Shown: positions 1 to 11,586 of the stretch, piece after piece
How the letters are laid out: each line of letters starts with the position of its first letter
Numbering within the stretch: position 1 is the stretch's first letter
DNA from: Tetrahymena elliotti 4EA
Lineage: Eukaryota; Ciliophora; Oligohymenophorea; Hymenostomatida; Tetrahymenidae
Direction of reading: 5' to 3'
NCBI GenBank assembly: GCA_000231825.2
Contig: JH720301.1
Span: forward strand, 1 to 64,000
DNA: 64,000 nucleotides
The notes under the pieces: generated by a model
Seen by the model: the letters and a program-made list of their open reading frames with translations, nothing else
What the model was told of the DNA's origin: nothing
Databases searched by the model: none
Position numbers and translations under genes: made by a program

Positions 1-479
1 TATTTAAAATATAACTAAGAGCAAAATATGGTAAACTTAATTGATTTTAAAAAGAAAAATTAAAAAAACAATAAAAATAATAAAAAAATTTTTAAAGATT
101 AAAAAAAATTCAATATAAGTAAAGTTAATAAAAACCAATTTTATCAAGAACATGAAAGGTGATTTTGTATTTTCTCTTCAAAAATTATAATTAAAAAATG
201 AGTAATTAAATTTTAGTAAATTATATCAACTTAAATTATTATTAAAATTATTAATTTCCAATTAATTAAAAAAATGATAATAATTTAGTTGATTATTAAT
301 TTATTATGAATTTTTATCAAATAAATTTTTAAAATTTACAAGTTTAACTAATTTAAATTCTAATAATTTGAATAAATATTTTATAATTTAAAGATAATTA
401 ACAAAAACTAATATAAAAATTTTCGCTGATATTATATAAATTATTATTTTTTATTTCTTATTTGTAAATATTTTTTAAT
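1..479. other. AT-rich stretch without a recognised gene
   Basis: Almost pure A/T with scattered TGA triplets in all frames and no codon-like texture. It lies 3' of the first minus-strand gene and probably holds its 3' untranslated region. I see no other element here. Confidence 0.5.
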
Positions 480-2790
480 AGGAAAATTTTGAAAGCATAT
501 TCTGTAATATCAATTTAATATTCTAGACCCTTGTCCTGCCAAAAAGCTTCTGTTATTCTATTAGTGAAATATTTTAAATTTTAAAACAAAAAAATTAATT
601 TTACTGCTTTTGTTGTAGAGAAATTTCTCTAAGACATTTGCTACTACTGATTTTGCAAAGCTATCTAAGTATTATAGGTATTTCCATATTCTGAACAATA
701 AATATTGTTATTATTTTATTTTGTTTAAAAAATATTAATATTATCGACACTTTAATTTAATTTATTTAAGGCAAAACTGTCATTTGAAAAATTTCTAGCA
801 TTTTTGTACTACTCTACAGATCTTTGTATTCCTAGTTGATTGTCTATCATATTCATTTGTTTTTTTCTTTAAAAGTCTACTTAACCTGATAAACCGGGTA
901 CAATAGGTGTATGTAGAACTTTACTTTGTTGCTCTTTGATAGGAGAGTTATATTACTTTATTAAAATTATACATATAATTATTATTATTTAGAAATAAAG
1001 TTTACATCCAACTATTGCCTGTTTAAGCAAAGCTCAATAGGGTTCATATAACCTTCTAATCTTCTTTTTTATTAATCATTTTCCATCTTATTAAGTAAAA
1101 TAAATTAAAGTTTAATAAGAAAAATAAAAAATTACCTGCATCTTTAAATCTCCTAAATATTCCATTTACTTAGTTTTATTAATTTCGTTTTGAACTCTCA
1201 CTTGTTATTGATATTCTCTACTCTATTTTTTATTAGTAAGATATTTTCCTATTTAAAAAAAAGTATTTTACATTTTCATCCAAAAGTTTCTGATAATTTT
1301 AATTCATCATAGTCTCCTTTTAAGCTTATTCCTTTTTAATATTAATCTAAAACAAAATTGTATCATATGTTTCCTTATTGATCTGTTTTCTTTTGTATTG
1401 ATCCTAAAGCTCTCTTTCTTCTTGTTCCAATTACTTTTATCTAATAACCTTATCTACATTATTTATTTCATAATTTCTTTAATCTTCTTATTTTTTTTTA
1501 TAAATATTATCATAATATTCTAATATTCTGTTATTTTGTTAATATCCTCCTTTAATTCTATCAAAAAACTATTTAAAAAATAATAATTTTTAATTTCTCA
1601 AAAAGAAGATTGTTATAAGAGTCAAATAAATGTCTTATAATTTGTATTTTAGATGTTTTCTAATACAGTAATCTTCTTTTAAAATAATTGTAAAATTAGT
1701 TTTGATTATGACTAATTATGAGAAAAACGTAATAATAAAGTTATTTTTTACTTGTTTCCTATTCATTTCATAGTTATTCAACTTTTAAAGCTCAGCTTCC
1801 ATAAGCTTTTTATCTTCTTACTTAAGTTTTTCTTTTTCTTAAGCTTTCATCTATTTTTAAAAGAAAGATAGTATCTCAAAATTTTATAAATATTTACATA
1901 TTCTTATTAGCGATATGCATCACTCAATTCATGGGTTACCCTTATTTTTTGCTACATTTTCTAATTTTTTTCTTCACTTTAAATTCTTTGAGCTTTATCA
2001 ATTATCTACTTCATTTGCTAAACTTCAGCATTTTTTTCTTAAACCTAAATTTTAAAAATATAAGTTATTTTTGGAGATAGAAATTTAAATAAAATTACTA
2101 ATTTTTCATTTTTTAGTTGAATTTCATTGAAATTAGTATAATTGCACTATTAGACCATTTCTTTGACTTTGTTTTATCTACTTAAATCATTCACATTCTA
2201 TTTCTTTTAAAATCCATTAGTATTCATAAAATGAAACTTATTTAGTTAAATATTTACTTCATCACTATCTTGGTGGATTTTATTCAAATAATCATTGTGA
2301 TTCCTCATTCTCATCTACATTTCTTTTTAGTTATTCATCATTTTATCTAACTCTTCTCTATAAAGATAAAACAACAATTAAGAAAGAACAACTCAATCTA
2401 CAAATAAAATTTTATCAAAAATTCAAAATAGATTTACTTATATTTTTATTTTCTCATTTTCTCATCAAAATTTGATTCAAATTTATCTTTCTATTATTCC
2501 TATCTTTATAAATCCATAAGGATAGCCCATTCATTCTTATATTTACCATCTGTTAAAAAAATTTATTTTTTAGTTTTAAAGCCTTTTTTAGATAATAAAA
2601 TGTTCTCTACCAATAAGTTTTTCTTTAGGAGGTGAGTAGAACATCTTAGATATTAGTTTGCAACCTTTTCTTCTTTTTTTAGTTTTAAAAATGATGAAAC
2701 AAATCTTCTACACTTATTTATACCTTAAAATTTATTTAGCTTGAAAATATTCAGTATTATTATAATTATTAATTTACAGATATCTTAATT
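480..2790 (-). CDS. Coiled-coil protein of unknown function, several exons (limits approximate)
   Basis: On the minus strand, stretches between about 2790 and 500 read as protein when TAA/TAG are Gln, joined by short GT..AG introns. One intron ends just before about 2368. The N-terminal part includes GKYKNEWAILMDLQ, followed by charged runs rich in Glu, Lys, Gln and Asn such as EELDKMMNNQKEMQMRM, typical of a coiled coil. The C-terminal exons (about 820-1070) contain EGYMNPIELCLNRQQ and IVPGLSGQVDFQRKKQMN, which look like a conserved tail, but I do not recognise the family. The first exon and exact stop are uncertain; one reading stops at 510. It could be a basal-body or cytoskeletal protein, but that is only a guess from composition. 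Confidence 0.45.
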
Positions 2791-3910
2791 TTTAGTGGAT
2801 ATTATTTAATTCTAAAATAATCAATGTTTATCATTCAATCAGAGTCAATTAATTTTGTAAATTGAGTTAATAAGATTTTTATAAAATTATGCCAATCTAA
2901 ACCTTTGGTTTAATAAATATAATTAATAAAACAAATCTAAATTAAATATAAATTCCATTTACATTTAAGATCAAAATATCAATAGTTAATATATTTAAAA
3001 AATATTTAAGATAGGTGTAAAGTCAAAGTAGTAATTAATGATGCTATTCAAATAGATGTCAACCTTCAATTTTAGTTAAAAACTCTAATTTACTTAAAAT
3101 AAACATATAAGCTAACTCCTACTAACATCAATAAAATTAAAAGAGAAAATCAATTAAATACCAATCAATTTGAATAAATATTTTTTTAGATTGAAAAACC
3201 CATCTGTACAACAGAAAAAAAATAATTTTTCAATTAATTAAATTACCTCAAATAGCTTGTAAATGAAAAGAAATGCTCAATCTCTTAAAATATTGAATTA
3301 ATAAGATTTTTAATTTGGTTTAAATAAAAAAATCATCAAATTTTTCAAAGTGTGCAAAATAAGAAATGTATAAAGAGTTTTATATTTGGAGCTATAATAA
3401 AATTGATGAATGATAGGAATAATAAAATTGATGAATGATAGGAATAATAAATTACTTATTAAAAATACTTGATTAATTACAATATGTATTTAAAAATATT
3501 AGTAAATATTTATAATTTATAAAGGTGGTTTTTTTATAGAAATAGTAAAATAAAGTATTATTATATTAAGAGTTCCGAATTATGTCATTTTATATAATTA
3601 TTTAGATATATAGTTAGTTGTTTAGTTGATAGCTTAACTTGTTTTTTATAGGGTTTGTAGGTATAGAGGAGGTAGGTAGAAGAGGTTAATTGATTGGCTA
3701 AGCATTTAACTTTTACATTAAATTAAATTTTTATTTTTGATATTTTTGGTTAAGTATGGTTGTCTTTTTTACATTAAGAGTGTTGTTTTCTTTAAGGTAT
3801 AAAATTTAATAATTTAATTCTAGCAAATAGTTGAGTATTTTTTAATTAGTTGAGGGTTTTGTTTTTTTTAATTCATAAATTAACATTTTTATATTGAAAA
3901 AGTGTTATTT
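2791..3910. other. Space between genes with a weak plus-strand open frame and a G-rich patch
   Basis: From about 2990 to 3440 the plus strand stays free of TGA for about 150 codons, but codon choice is mostly A/T and I find no family. A patch at 3650-3700 is unusually G-rich for this genome. The rest is AT-rich. No supported gene. Confidence 0.4.
3396..3445. repeat. Perfect 25-bp direct repeat, two copies
   Basis: The unit starting AATAAAATTGATGAATGATA occurs at 3396-3420 and again directly at 3421-3445, without mismatch. It is a short tandem duplication in non-coding or weakly coding DNA. Confidence 0.9.
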
Positions 3911-5850
3911 TCAGCTCATAGCATCTTTTTATTTTCTATAAATATGCACAGTTGTTTCTCCCCATGACATTTTATGATTTACACTGATTAGCAGTTACCA
4001 GTCATCATTTTATGGAAGTTTCTTAGTTAGAGTTATGAAAAATGATCCTATTGTTAAGTTAAATGGTATTTTGTTATTAAAAATAAAGATAGTTATATGT
4101 TACCTTTTTTCAATAATTTTGATCTTTCAAATAGTTTTTACATAAGAAATGGTTCATAGCAAGTAGAAGCTGCAAATACTAAAGTTGCATCGCTCCAGTC
4201 ATACTTTTAATATTACAAATAAATATTAAGTAAACATAGAGCATTTAATTCTTAAAATAATAATTGAATTAACTGCAATTAGATAAAAAATAAATAAGTA
4301 AAAAGCTAATTTAATTTACTGTTAGAAAATCGTCTTTAACAAAATTTATTTCAGGAAGACAAAATCCATCATATTTATCTATTTCTATCACATCTTAAAC
4401 TATTTATTCACTTTACTCTAATATCGAGTTTTTAAGTTAAAGCCCCATATTATGCAGCGATTCAAGTAGCTCTATCCCTGTACATCGATCAAATTAATGC
4501 AGAAGAGAGGCTGCTAACACTCCTTTGCCAACACCAGACCCTAAATCATAAAAAATTCCTCCTTCAGTTTAAAGACCATCATACTATTCTTTTATTAGTG
4601 TGAATATATGTGCGAAGGAAGGAAAACTCTAATTTTAATTAATTTAAAATTTACATACCATATCAATCAAAAAAAAGTTTTAAAAAGTAATATTTTAATG
4701 TAAAAATTTATTTATTTGAAGCAAAAAACTCTCACAAAAAATTTTTTCTAATTAAATTATTAAATCCAATTTATTTGTTGCTAGGTAGGAATAACCTATT
4801 CATTTATTTCCTTCATTTTCAAATATGTTTTAAAATAATAAATACTAATTAATTATTTTGTAAATATTACAATCTCTCCATAAACAAATGAGTTGTAGTT
4901 TAATTCTTTTGAATTACGCTCTTTCTTGCTTGCTTCCTTTATTATTATTAAATAAATAAATTAGCTATCATTTTGGATCCTTTTATAATAAGTAGAAAGA
5001 TGATTGCTAGAAAATAGAATATTTATCATCAAATTAATGCATTTTATATTTATAATCAAAATAATACTCTTGCTTATGAAAGCTTTTGAGATTAAGTTAG
5101 TCTTTAAAAAATGGCATATTTTTATTTAATTTTATTATTCATTAAATCAAGAGGCTTAACAGTATTAATTTATGGCATTCGCATTTCCTGTTACTCTCTA
5201 CTTGCTGGTTTTTTTGTTTTCATCAAATCTTAAAAAAAATCAAACAATCCTTTCAGTTTTTATTAGCCAATCATGCTGACCAGAGCTTCATCATCCATTT
5301 TTGATAAATGCAGAATCAAAAATAATTTTAAACTTTATTTTGCTTCTTGCTAAAAAATTTTATATCAATTTCGTTATAAAAAAAGTTATCTTCCTTTTAA
5401 GTTTGTTTCCTATTTATTGTTGACTTATAAATTCCTTTGCTTGCTAAATTAAGAGAGGCTCTAGATGATTTTGCTATTTGCCTCAGATTATTATAATTAA
5501 TCTTATATTTTTTGAATGATTGATTGTATTTTTAATTTTTTGTTTACTAACTAATTATAAAAATCAAATTTTTTGTTATGTTTGCTTTACTTACATAGCT
5601 ATCATTATGAGTCTATTTGACTGATAAAAAATCTTCTCTAAAAGTTAAAAAAGTGCATTTTTTTCACGAATTTCAAGTAGATCAATCACAGTTTATTTAT
5701 TTTTTGATGGGAATAGTAAATTACTATACCTCTTTATTATTAAATCATTAATTCCATATTTATATAGTTTCCTACAATGCTATTGTAATAATAATTCTCA
5801 TAAGTATAATAATAAATACTTTAGTTAGAATAAATTTTACTCACTTTCAA
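3911..5850 (-). CDS. DOT1-like SAM-dependent (histone lysine?) methyltransferase with apparent frame breaks
   Basis: The C-terminal half carries a class I methyltransferase fold of DOT1 type. In order it shows FVYGEI (the YGE of the DOT1 D1 loop), FYDLGSGVGKGVLAA (motif I, SAM binding), CTGIELLESLH (acidic Glu at the end of beta-2), DWSDATLVFAASTCY (motif IV region) and a final beta-strand stretch ending in HIYRKQKDAMS before TGA at 3911-3913. An intron follows ..ERSKLLKKG. The N-terminal 250 or so residues (YKYGINDLIIKRYSNLLFP.. onward, about 5800-5100) are helical and unrecognised. One clean intron (about 5578-5622) joins ..NRLIMIAI to QQTKNQKYNQS. The frame must slip at two A6 runs (plus strand 5106-5111 and 5352-5357), so the copy is a sequencing casualty, a pseudogene or two genes. 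DOT1 enzymes methylate H3K79; here the substrate is inferred, and related protist enzymes of this group are uncharacterised. The first exon is not fixed. Confidence 0.65.
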
Positions 5851-5859
5851 CAAAATTTG

Positions 5860-6520
5860 TTTAAATAATTAGTGTTTTCAAAAATATTAATATTCTATTT
5901 GCAAAAAGATTTAGTAACTTTAAATTTAAATTAAATTCTAATAAAATATTTATCTCAACATAAAATTCTTTGAAATAATTGTAATTGTGATAAAACACAA
6001 AATTTCAAAACATTTTTTGTCCCAAAATCAAATATTTTAATTTTTTTTTTAATTAAATAAGCTTCAATAAAATAAAAAATATTTGTTTAATTTATCTTTT
6101 GATTTTATCATAATTTATTGAAATCTTTAAAAATTAAACATGAAGATAAATGTATGCTTCTCTAGATTTGCCCCAAAAAATTAGAAATAATTGAAATTTA
6201 AAAATTTTATATGAAGTAAATTTATTTATTAAAAATGGTTTTAACATTTAATTTGAAAAGTTTTGGATAAAATTATAAGTGAGTTTAGTTTTGTATTCAG
6301 ATTAATATCTTAAAATTACTTGTTGAGATCTTTAAAGTAAAAATCGATGCATTGGTTTATAAAATTCAATTGATTAGATACTGATTTGAAACATTTTAAT
6401 AAAATATTTCTATCAAATAATTTGGTATTTATTTGTTTGAAATAATGAATAATTTTAGTCTAATAAATAAATATATATAAATAAGTATCAAATAAGTTTT
6501 TTTTGAAACTAGATTGAAAA
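5860..6520. promoter_or_regulatory. Divergent intergenic region (methyltransferase / S1P-like protease)
   Basis: About 650 bp of AT-rich DNA between the 5' ends of two divergent genes. It must contain both promoters by position. I see no defined motif. Confidence 0.35.
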
Positions 6521-8654
6521 ATGGTACTTAAATTAAATAAAAAGTTTATAATTTTAACTCTTACAATAATTAAAATTTCAGTGCAATGTTTAACAAACAT
6601 AAATAAGCAGGCTATTGTTGTTTTAGATACTTATTTATCCTTAAATTTTAAAAACTAATATAGGAAAAATCTTTTAATTTGTGGATAAAATGAAGACTAT
6701 TCAGATTAAGTTATCAACGCAAATGATTTTCTAGATAGGAAAGAATAAAATATATAAATTGTTAACTCCCATGGGGAATAAATTATTAAAGAGATTTTAG
6801 AGATGAATCCTGAAATATATATTTTATATTTTTAGATATCTTTAAAATGTTAATAGAATGTAATTAATAACTAGCTTTTACTTGATTCTTTAGAAATAAT
6901 ATAAAAGATTTTGTTTAGTTATCCTAGATCTATATAATTTATAAACCTTTCAATAGGTTCAAATATAAAGACTATTTAGATGTAAGATGCTTTTGAAAAA
7001 ATTCAATAGATTAATCAAAATATTATTATTTCGTCTGCAGCTGGTAACAGTGGTCCATGGAGAGGTTCTATATAATTTCCTTCAACTATATAATCTATTT
7101 TATCAATAGGTACAGTTGATCCATTGAGGTAGTTAAAATTATATCTTGTAATAAAATTTATGAACTTTCAAAATAATTAATAGTTCAAGAGGGCCTTCTC
7201 TAGAAATATAAAACTATCCAATAAAGAAGCCTGATTTTATTATAGATATAAATCAGTTAAGTAAAAATGAAGAAAAGATGAATTAGGGATCTTCAATAGC
7301 TTGTGCTTAGTTTACAGGATATATATCTAAATACAGTAAAAATGGATTCCAAAAAAATCTTCTATTGCTAACTTTAATAAAGAGTTCATACAGTTTTGAT
7401 AATTACAGTATTTATGATTAAGGTTATGGAGTTTTAGATTTAAAACAACAAATTAGTATTAATTAATTTTCTAGATTTGTTGAAGTGTTTCCTAGCTTAA
7501 TAGACTTAACTGGTTCCTCAAGCTATTATGATTTTATAAAATATTTTGATATTTAAGATTAAGATTTAAATACTGAGAGATATAGGATTACCATTCAAAT
7601 TATTAATGTTTTTCAAAAAAATATATTTATAAAAAATGTTAAAATGTTACACAAATAAGATAATAATAAGGTTTGTCCATTTAGTGTATTACTTTTTGAT
7701 CAATTTATTAATTTTAAAAAAAGTTGGATTTATGCTAAATTTGATTTATTCTAAAAAGAAAGTGGAAATTTAAGATCTTCTGAAGTGGTAACTTGCATTT
7801 TAATTTTAGATTTTTAGATATAAGAGATTTTCACCAGTAAAATAATTCTTGAATCAGAGATTGTTAAAATTAATATAAAAGGTAAAATAGTACTAAAAAA
7901 AGATATTACATATAATATTTTACTTAATTCATATTATCATTAGTAGCAGCTTTAAAATTTATTTTAGCAATCTAATTTTAAATAATATTATTATGTGAAT
8001 TAGTTTGATTATTTTGGAAAAAACCTATTAACCAATTACAATGCTTTAAAATTACATTATCAATAATTCAATCACCAAACTCCATAATATTATATCAATT
8101 TTTTAGAAACATAATATGAATATTCAGATTTAACATCTCTTTCAAATACTTTATTAATTTTAGTAGATTTAGAAATACCTCTAACAACAAAAGATATAAA
8201 ATATATTTAAAACCATGTTAAGGAAAGGAGTAACTCACTAATTATATTTGGAGAATGGTTTACAGATTTCAATCAAGATTAAAAAGCTTTTGACTACTTA
8301 AGCATAAATGAGCTTTTACTAGTATATGGTTTGAGATTTTATCCAGGATCCTTCTCATAAAAAATATGTGATTCTTCTTATTAAGAATGTATTGTTTACT
8401 ACTCAGGCTGTTAAATAGAAATATTTGAAAAAAGTGAATTAATTAAAAATATTACATATAAAAAATATGTTTTTGAAAATGATTTTAATATTAATGAAGA
8501 ATAAGAATTTATTTACTATGTAGAAATAATAACGAATTATGATTCAAATATTTTTTTATTTGGAGATTCAGCTTGCTTAGAAGATGCTTTTTAATATTAA
8601 AATTGTTTTCATTTAATTGATAAAATAGTATAGCTCAGCTATTTAAACAAATGA
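6521..8654 (+). CDS. Subtilisin-like serine protease of the site-1 protease (S1P/SKI-1) family
   Basis: A 692-residue protein once the single 55-nt intron (7129-7183) is removed. A hydrophobic N-terminus (KKFIILTLTIIKISVQC) looks like a signal peptide. The catalytic triad is visible: Asp36 in AIVVLDTYLS, His84 in VNSHGEQ, and Ser240 in QGSSIACAQ. The family strand INLSIGS and the oxyanion-hole Asn176 in SSAAGNSGP are also present. After the intron, SRGPS and KKPDFIIDI match the SSRG..KPDIV stretch of S1P. The C-terminal region (SINELLLVYGLRF, then GDSACLED and NCFHLIDKIV) matches the S1P-specific domain, which separates it from bacterial subtilisins. S1P cleaves membrane-bound transcription factors and other clients in the Golgi. 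Oddities: no prodomain between signal peptide and catalytic Asp, and no C-terminal membrane anchor before TGA at 8652. Confidence 0.88.
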
Positions 8655-9698
8655 ATTAAATACACAAAAATTTATTTCAAAGTGCAATTTGAAAATTTTA
8701 AAAATTAATTCAAGTTAAAAAAGGTATCAAATTTAATTTGACTAATTTAAAAAAGTTATTTTAAACTAAATTTAGATTTTTAATATTAAGGTGGAAAATT
8801 TTAATTTATGGTTTTTGTATTTTTGATAAATCCAAATTTAAGAAAACTCTTTCTATGTATTTAAATAGTAGTAGGTAGAATATGTGTAAAAAAAAAACAA
8901 TAAAGCCCTTAAAATTAAAATCCATTAATATTGAGAATATTTAGATTATGATAACTAAATAATTTTAAAAGAGTTATTTTAGTTTAAACTTTTTCTCTGT
9001 AATTTTTTAAAAACTTGTAACTCTTTACTTTACAAATAAATGTAATCCTCTTTTTATTTAAGTAAAATCAGAATTAAATATTTCGAATTTTTTAGATAAA
9101 ATAGACATTATTACTTAATAAGCAATTTCTCTTGTATTTTTAATTTATTTAATAATAATTTTATGATAGATCATACATTTTAAATGATTAAAACAAATCA
9201 TTAATTAACATAAATTGCAAATCTTAAATGTTTTTCAAAAAATAATTTTTAGTAAGCATAACCTTTAAAAAAAGAGTTCTTAAATTCTTGAATTTTTATA
9301 AATAAATTATAATTTTTTGCTTAAATTTAAAAGAAATAAAAAGCTGTAAATAAATCATATCACAATGGTAGATTTTGTAATAAATAAATAAAAAATAAGC
9401 ACTAATAATGCTTGTTTAAACTAAATAATATTTTTTTGTGAATTATTTTTCTTAGATCTGTAAATTAATAAATTTTCTGATGTAGGCATTTTATTTAATG
9501 TAATAATAATAAAATAAAAGATCTATAAGCTCAAAATTAATAGGAAAATTAGTCAGCTAGAAGCTATAAAATCTTTCACTTTGAAAAATTAATAAAGAGG
9601 AACTAATAAAAGTAATCGTTCTTAAAGTAGAAATTTTAATATAGAAGTTCTAAAAAGTAAAGCAAATTGCTAAACAAAAAGTCAAAAAGATAGAAAAT
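8655..9698. other. AT-rich space between genes
   Basis: About 1 kb of A/T-rich DNA between the protease stop and the PX gene start. It holds frequent TGA in all frames and homopolymer runs, with no supported gene or RNA. Confidence 0.5.
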
Positions 9699-10577
9699 AT
9701 GGATAAGAAAAAAGAATCCTCCTTAACTATTAAATTTAAAGAATTTTATTAGGATGTAAATGGAGTTACCTTCTTTAAGATTTTAGTTTATGATTAAAAG
9801 ACAGAAGAAACATGGGAATTCGAAGAACGTTATAGTGCTATGAGGGATATTCATAAAACACTCCGTGAATAATGCAAAGCTGATTTACCAGATTTTCCTA
9901 CTAAGAAATGGTTTGGAAATACTGATAAAAATTTTTTATCTTAGAGAAAAGCAACTCTTTAAACATATTTTACTACTATTCTAAGTATATTAGATATTTA
10001 GAAATATCCCATTTTAAAGAATTTCTTTTACAGAAAGCCAGCAAAATAAGAATAAAAACCAAAATAGCCCTAAACAGAAATAAGATAGGAATAAAATAAG
10101 CAAAATGGTGAGGAAAAATCTGTTCAAAAACCCAAAGCTGAAGAAAGTAATGGATAAAAATCAAATAATTAGAATGCAGTAGTTAGTGAAAAGCAAAAGT
10201 AAGAAATGAGAGATAAAGCTTTTGCAGAAAAAATGAATAAAATTAGTGATAAAGTTTAGAATAAGTTTATAACAAATTTGGCAGACATGATTTTAAATTA
10301 GGAAGAAGGTATGCATGAGCAAAAGAAATCTTAATTAGGTAGAGTAAAGTTGAATTTAAATAGCAATTTACTTTCTGCACAATCTCTCCCCTAAAAATAT
10401 GTAGAAAAACCTGATTTAAATTTGAAAGATAATATTAAAGAGAGCAAAATAGTCAATAGTATGGATAACTTACATGATAAATTATTGTAAACTCTTGAAT
10501 AAAACATTAAATCTTACTCAAAATATTCTTCTTAGCTTATTTCAGGAAAAACTTATAATATGAATAATTAGGACTGA
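9699..10577 (+). CDS. PX-domain (phosphoinositide-binding) protein, sorting-nexin-like
   Basis: A single open frame of 292 codons; an in-frame TGA lies upstream and no earlier ATG follows it, so the start at 9699 is well placed. Residues about 10-115 form a PX domain: FFKILVYDQKTEETWEFEER, then RYSAMRDIHKTLRE (the RYSxFxxLH motif that helps bind PI3P), LPDFPTKKWFGN (the proline-rich loop PxxPxKxxxxN) and QRKATLQTYFTTIL. PX domains dock proteins on endosomes by binding phosphatidylinositol phosphates. The rest is Gln/Lys-rich, then helical (about 160-290), with no recognisable BAR domain. The stop TGA at 10575-10577 is followed in the same frame by about 100 more sense codons of coding appearance, so the true C-terminus may lie near 10880 (see findings). 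Confidence 0.88.
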
Positions 10578-11586
10578 GAGATTCTTAATTTGATTAATCA
10601 ATCTATCAAGCAAACAACCAAGCAATAAATAGCTAGTCTGTCTGTCAGTAGGTCTATATTCATGAATAGCTTAAATTCTTTTCTATATAAAATTAATTAA
10701 AGTATGCTTTAGATATTCATTTCTATTACATAGTAAATTACTAAGTAATTAAATAAAATAATTTATAAAAGCTAAAAAGAGTATGAAAAACTGCTTACAT
10801 ATTTTTTAATTAATAATTCATTTTTTTTTTTGAGTTCTAAAAATAAATTACTTCAGAAATAAAAACTAAAATTAATGTGAAATTTATTTATTTCTCCAAA
10901 TATTTTCATCAAAAATCCCATTTTTTCTCTACTTGAAAATATACTTGAAAAGTAAATCAAATACTTTTTTTTATTTGATCATTATTTTTCTAGAATTTTC
11001 ATTTAAAAATCAGTTAAAAAATATTACAACTACAAGTTTTATAAAATTTAATTTGGTTTACTAATTTTTTAAATTATTCAAAAATAAGGCCACATAATTT
11101 TGATTTTTGTTTAAATGATATTTTTAGATTCATGCGCTTTTTATGTTTAACAAAAATAATTAATGAATATTCTGATTGATTTTAATTTATAGTTTATTAT
11201 TTAATATTCATAATATTTGGGTGGAATGAAATAATAAAATCTACTAACTATTAAACAATCAAAATAATAAAATAACTAACCAACTTATTTTACTAAAAAA
11301 GCTAATTGAAAATTTATTAAATTACACAAATAAATCCATCAGTCAGTACAAGTATTATTAGATTTATTTTCTAGTGATTTTATTTAATTTTTTTTCACTA
11401 TTTATTTTTTTGTATTTACAGTCTAATTAAGATTTTAGGTATTACCAACCGATACATACTATCTTGTTAAGATAGCATTTACTTATTAACTAATCAAAAA
11501 AGTAATTCTTATGTTTTAACTATTGATTTGATTAAAAAAGTTAACAAATACATAGGGATTAGCTGAATCAATAAATATTTAGAGAT
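10578..11586. other. Region after the PX gene, first part coding-like
   Basis: 10578-10880 continues the PX reading frame with protein-like codons (for example KQTTKQQIASLSVSRSIF) and may be an exon of that gene. From about 10880 to 11586 it is plain AT-rich intergenic DNA leading to the K+ channel start. Confidence 0.45.

Noticed and set aside
2990..3440. Plus-strand frame without TGA for about 150 codons
   Set aside because: In DNA this rich in A/T a TGA-free run of this size is expected by chance now and then. Codons are mostly A/T, no ATG context and no family motif were found.
5056..5117. Reading of the DOT1-like locus as two overlapping genes, the second starting at 5117 (MPFFKDQ..)
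   Set aside because: It would need an overlap of about 60 bp between genes on the same strand, not usual in ciliates; a one-base slip in the T6 run explains both frames more simply.
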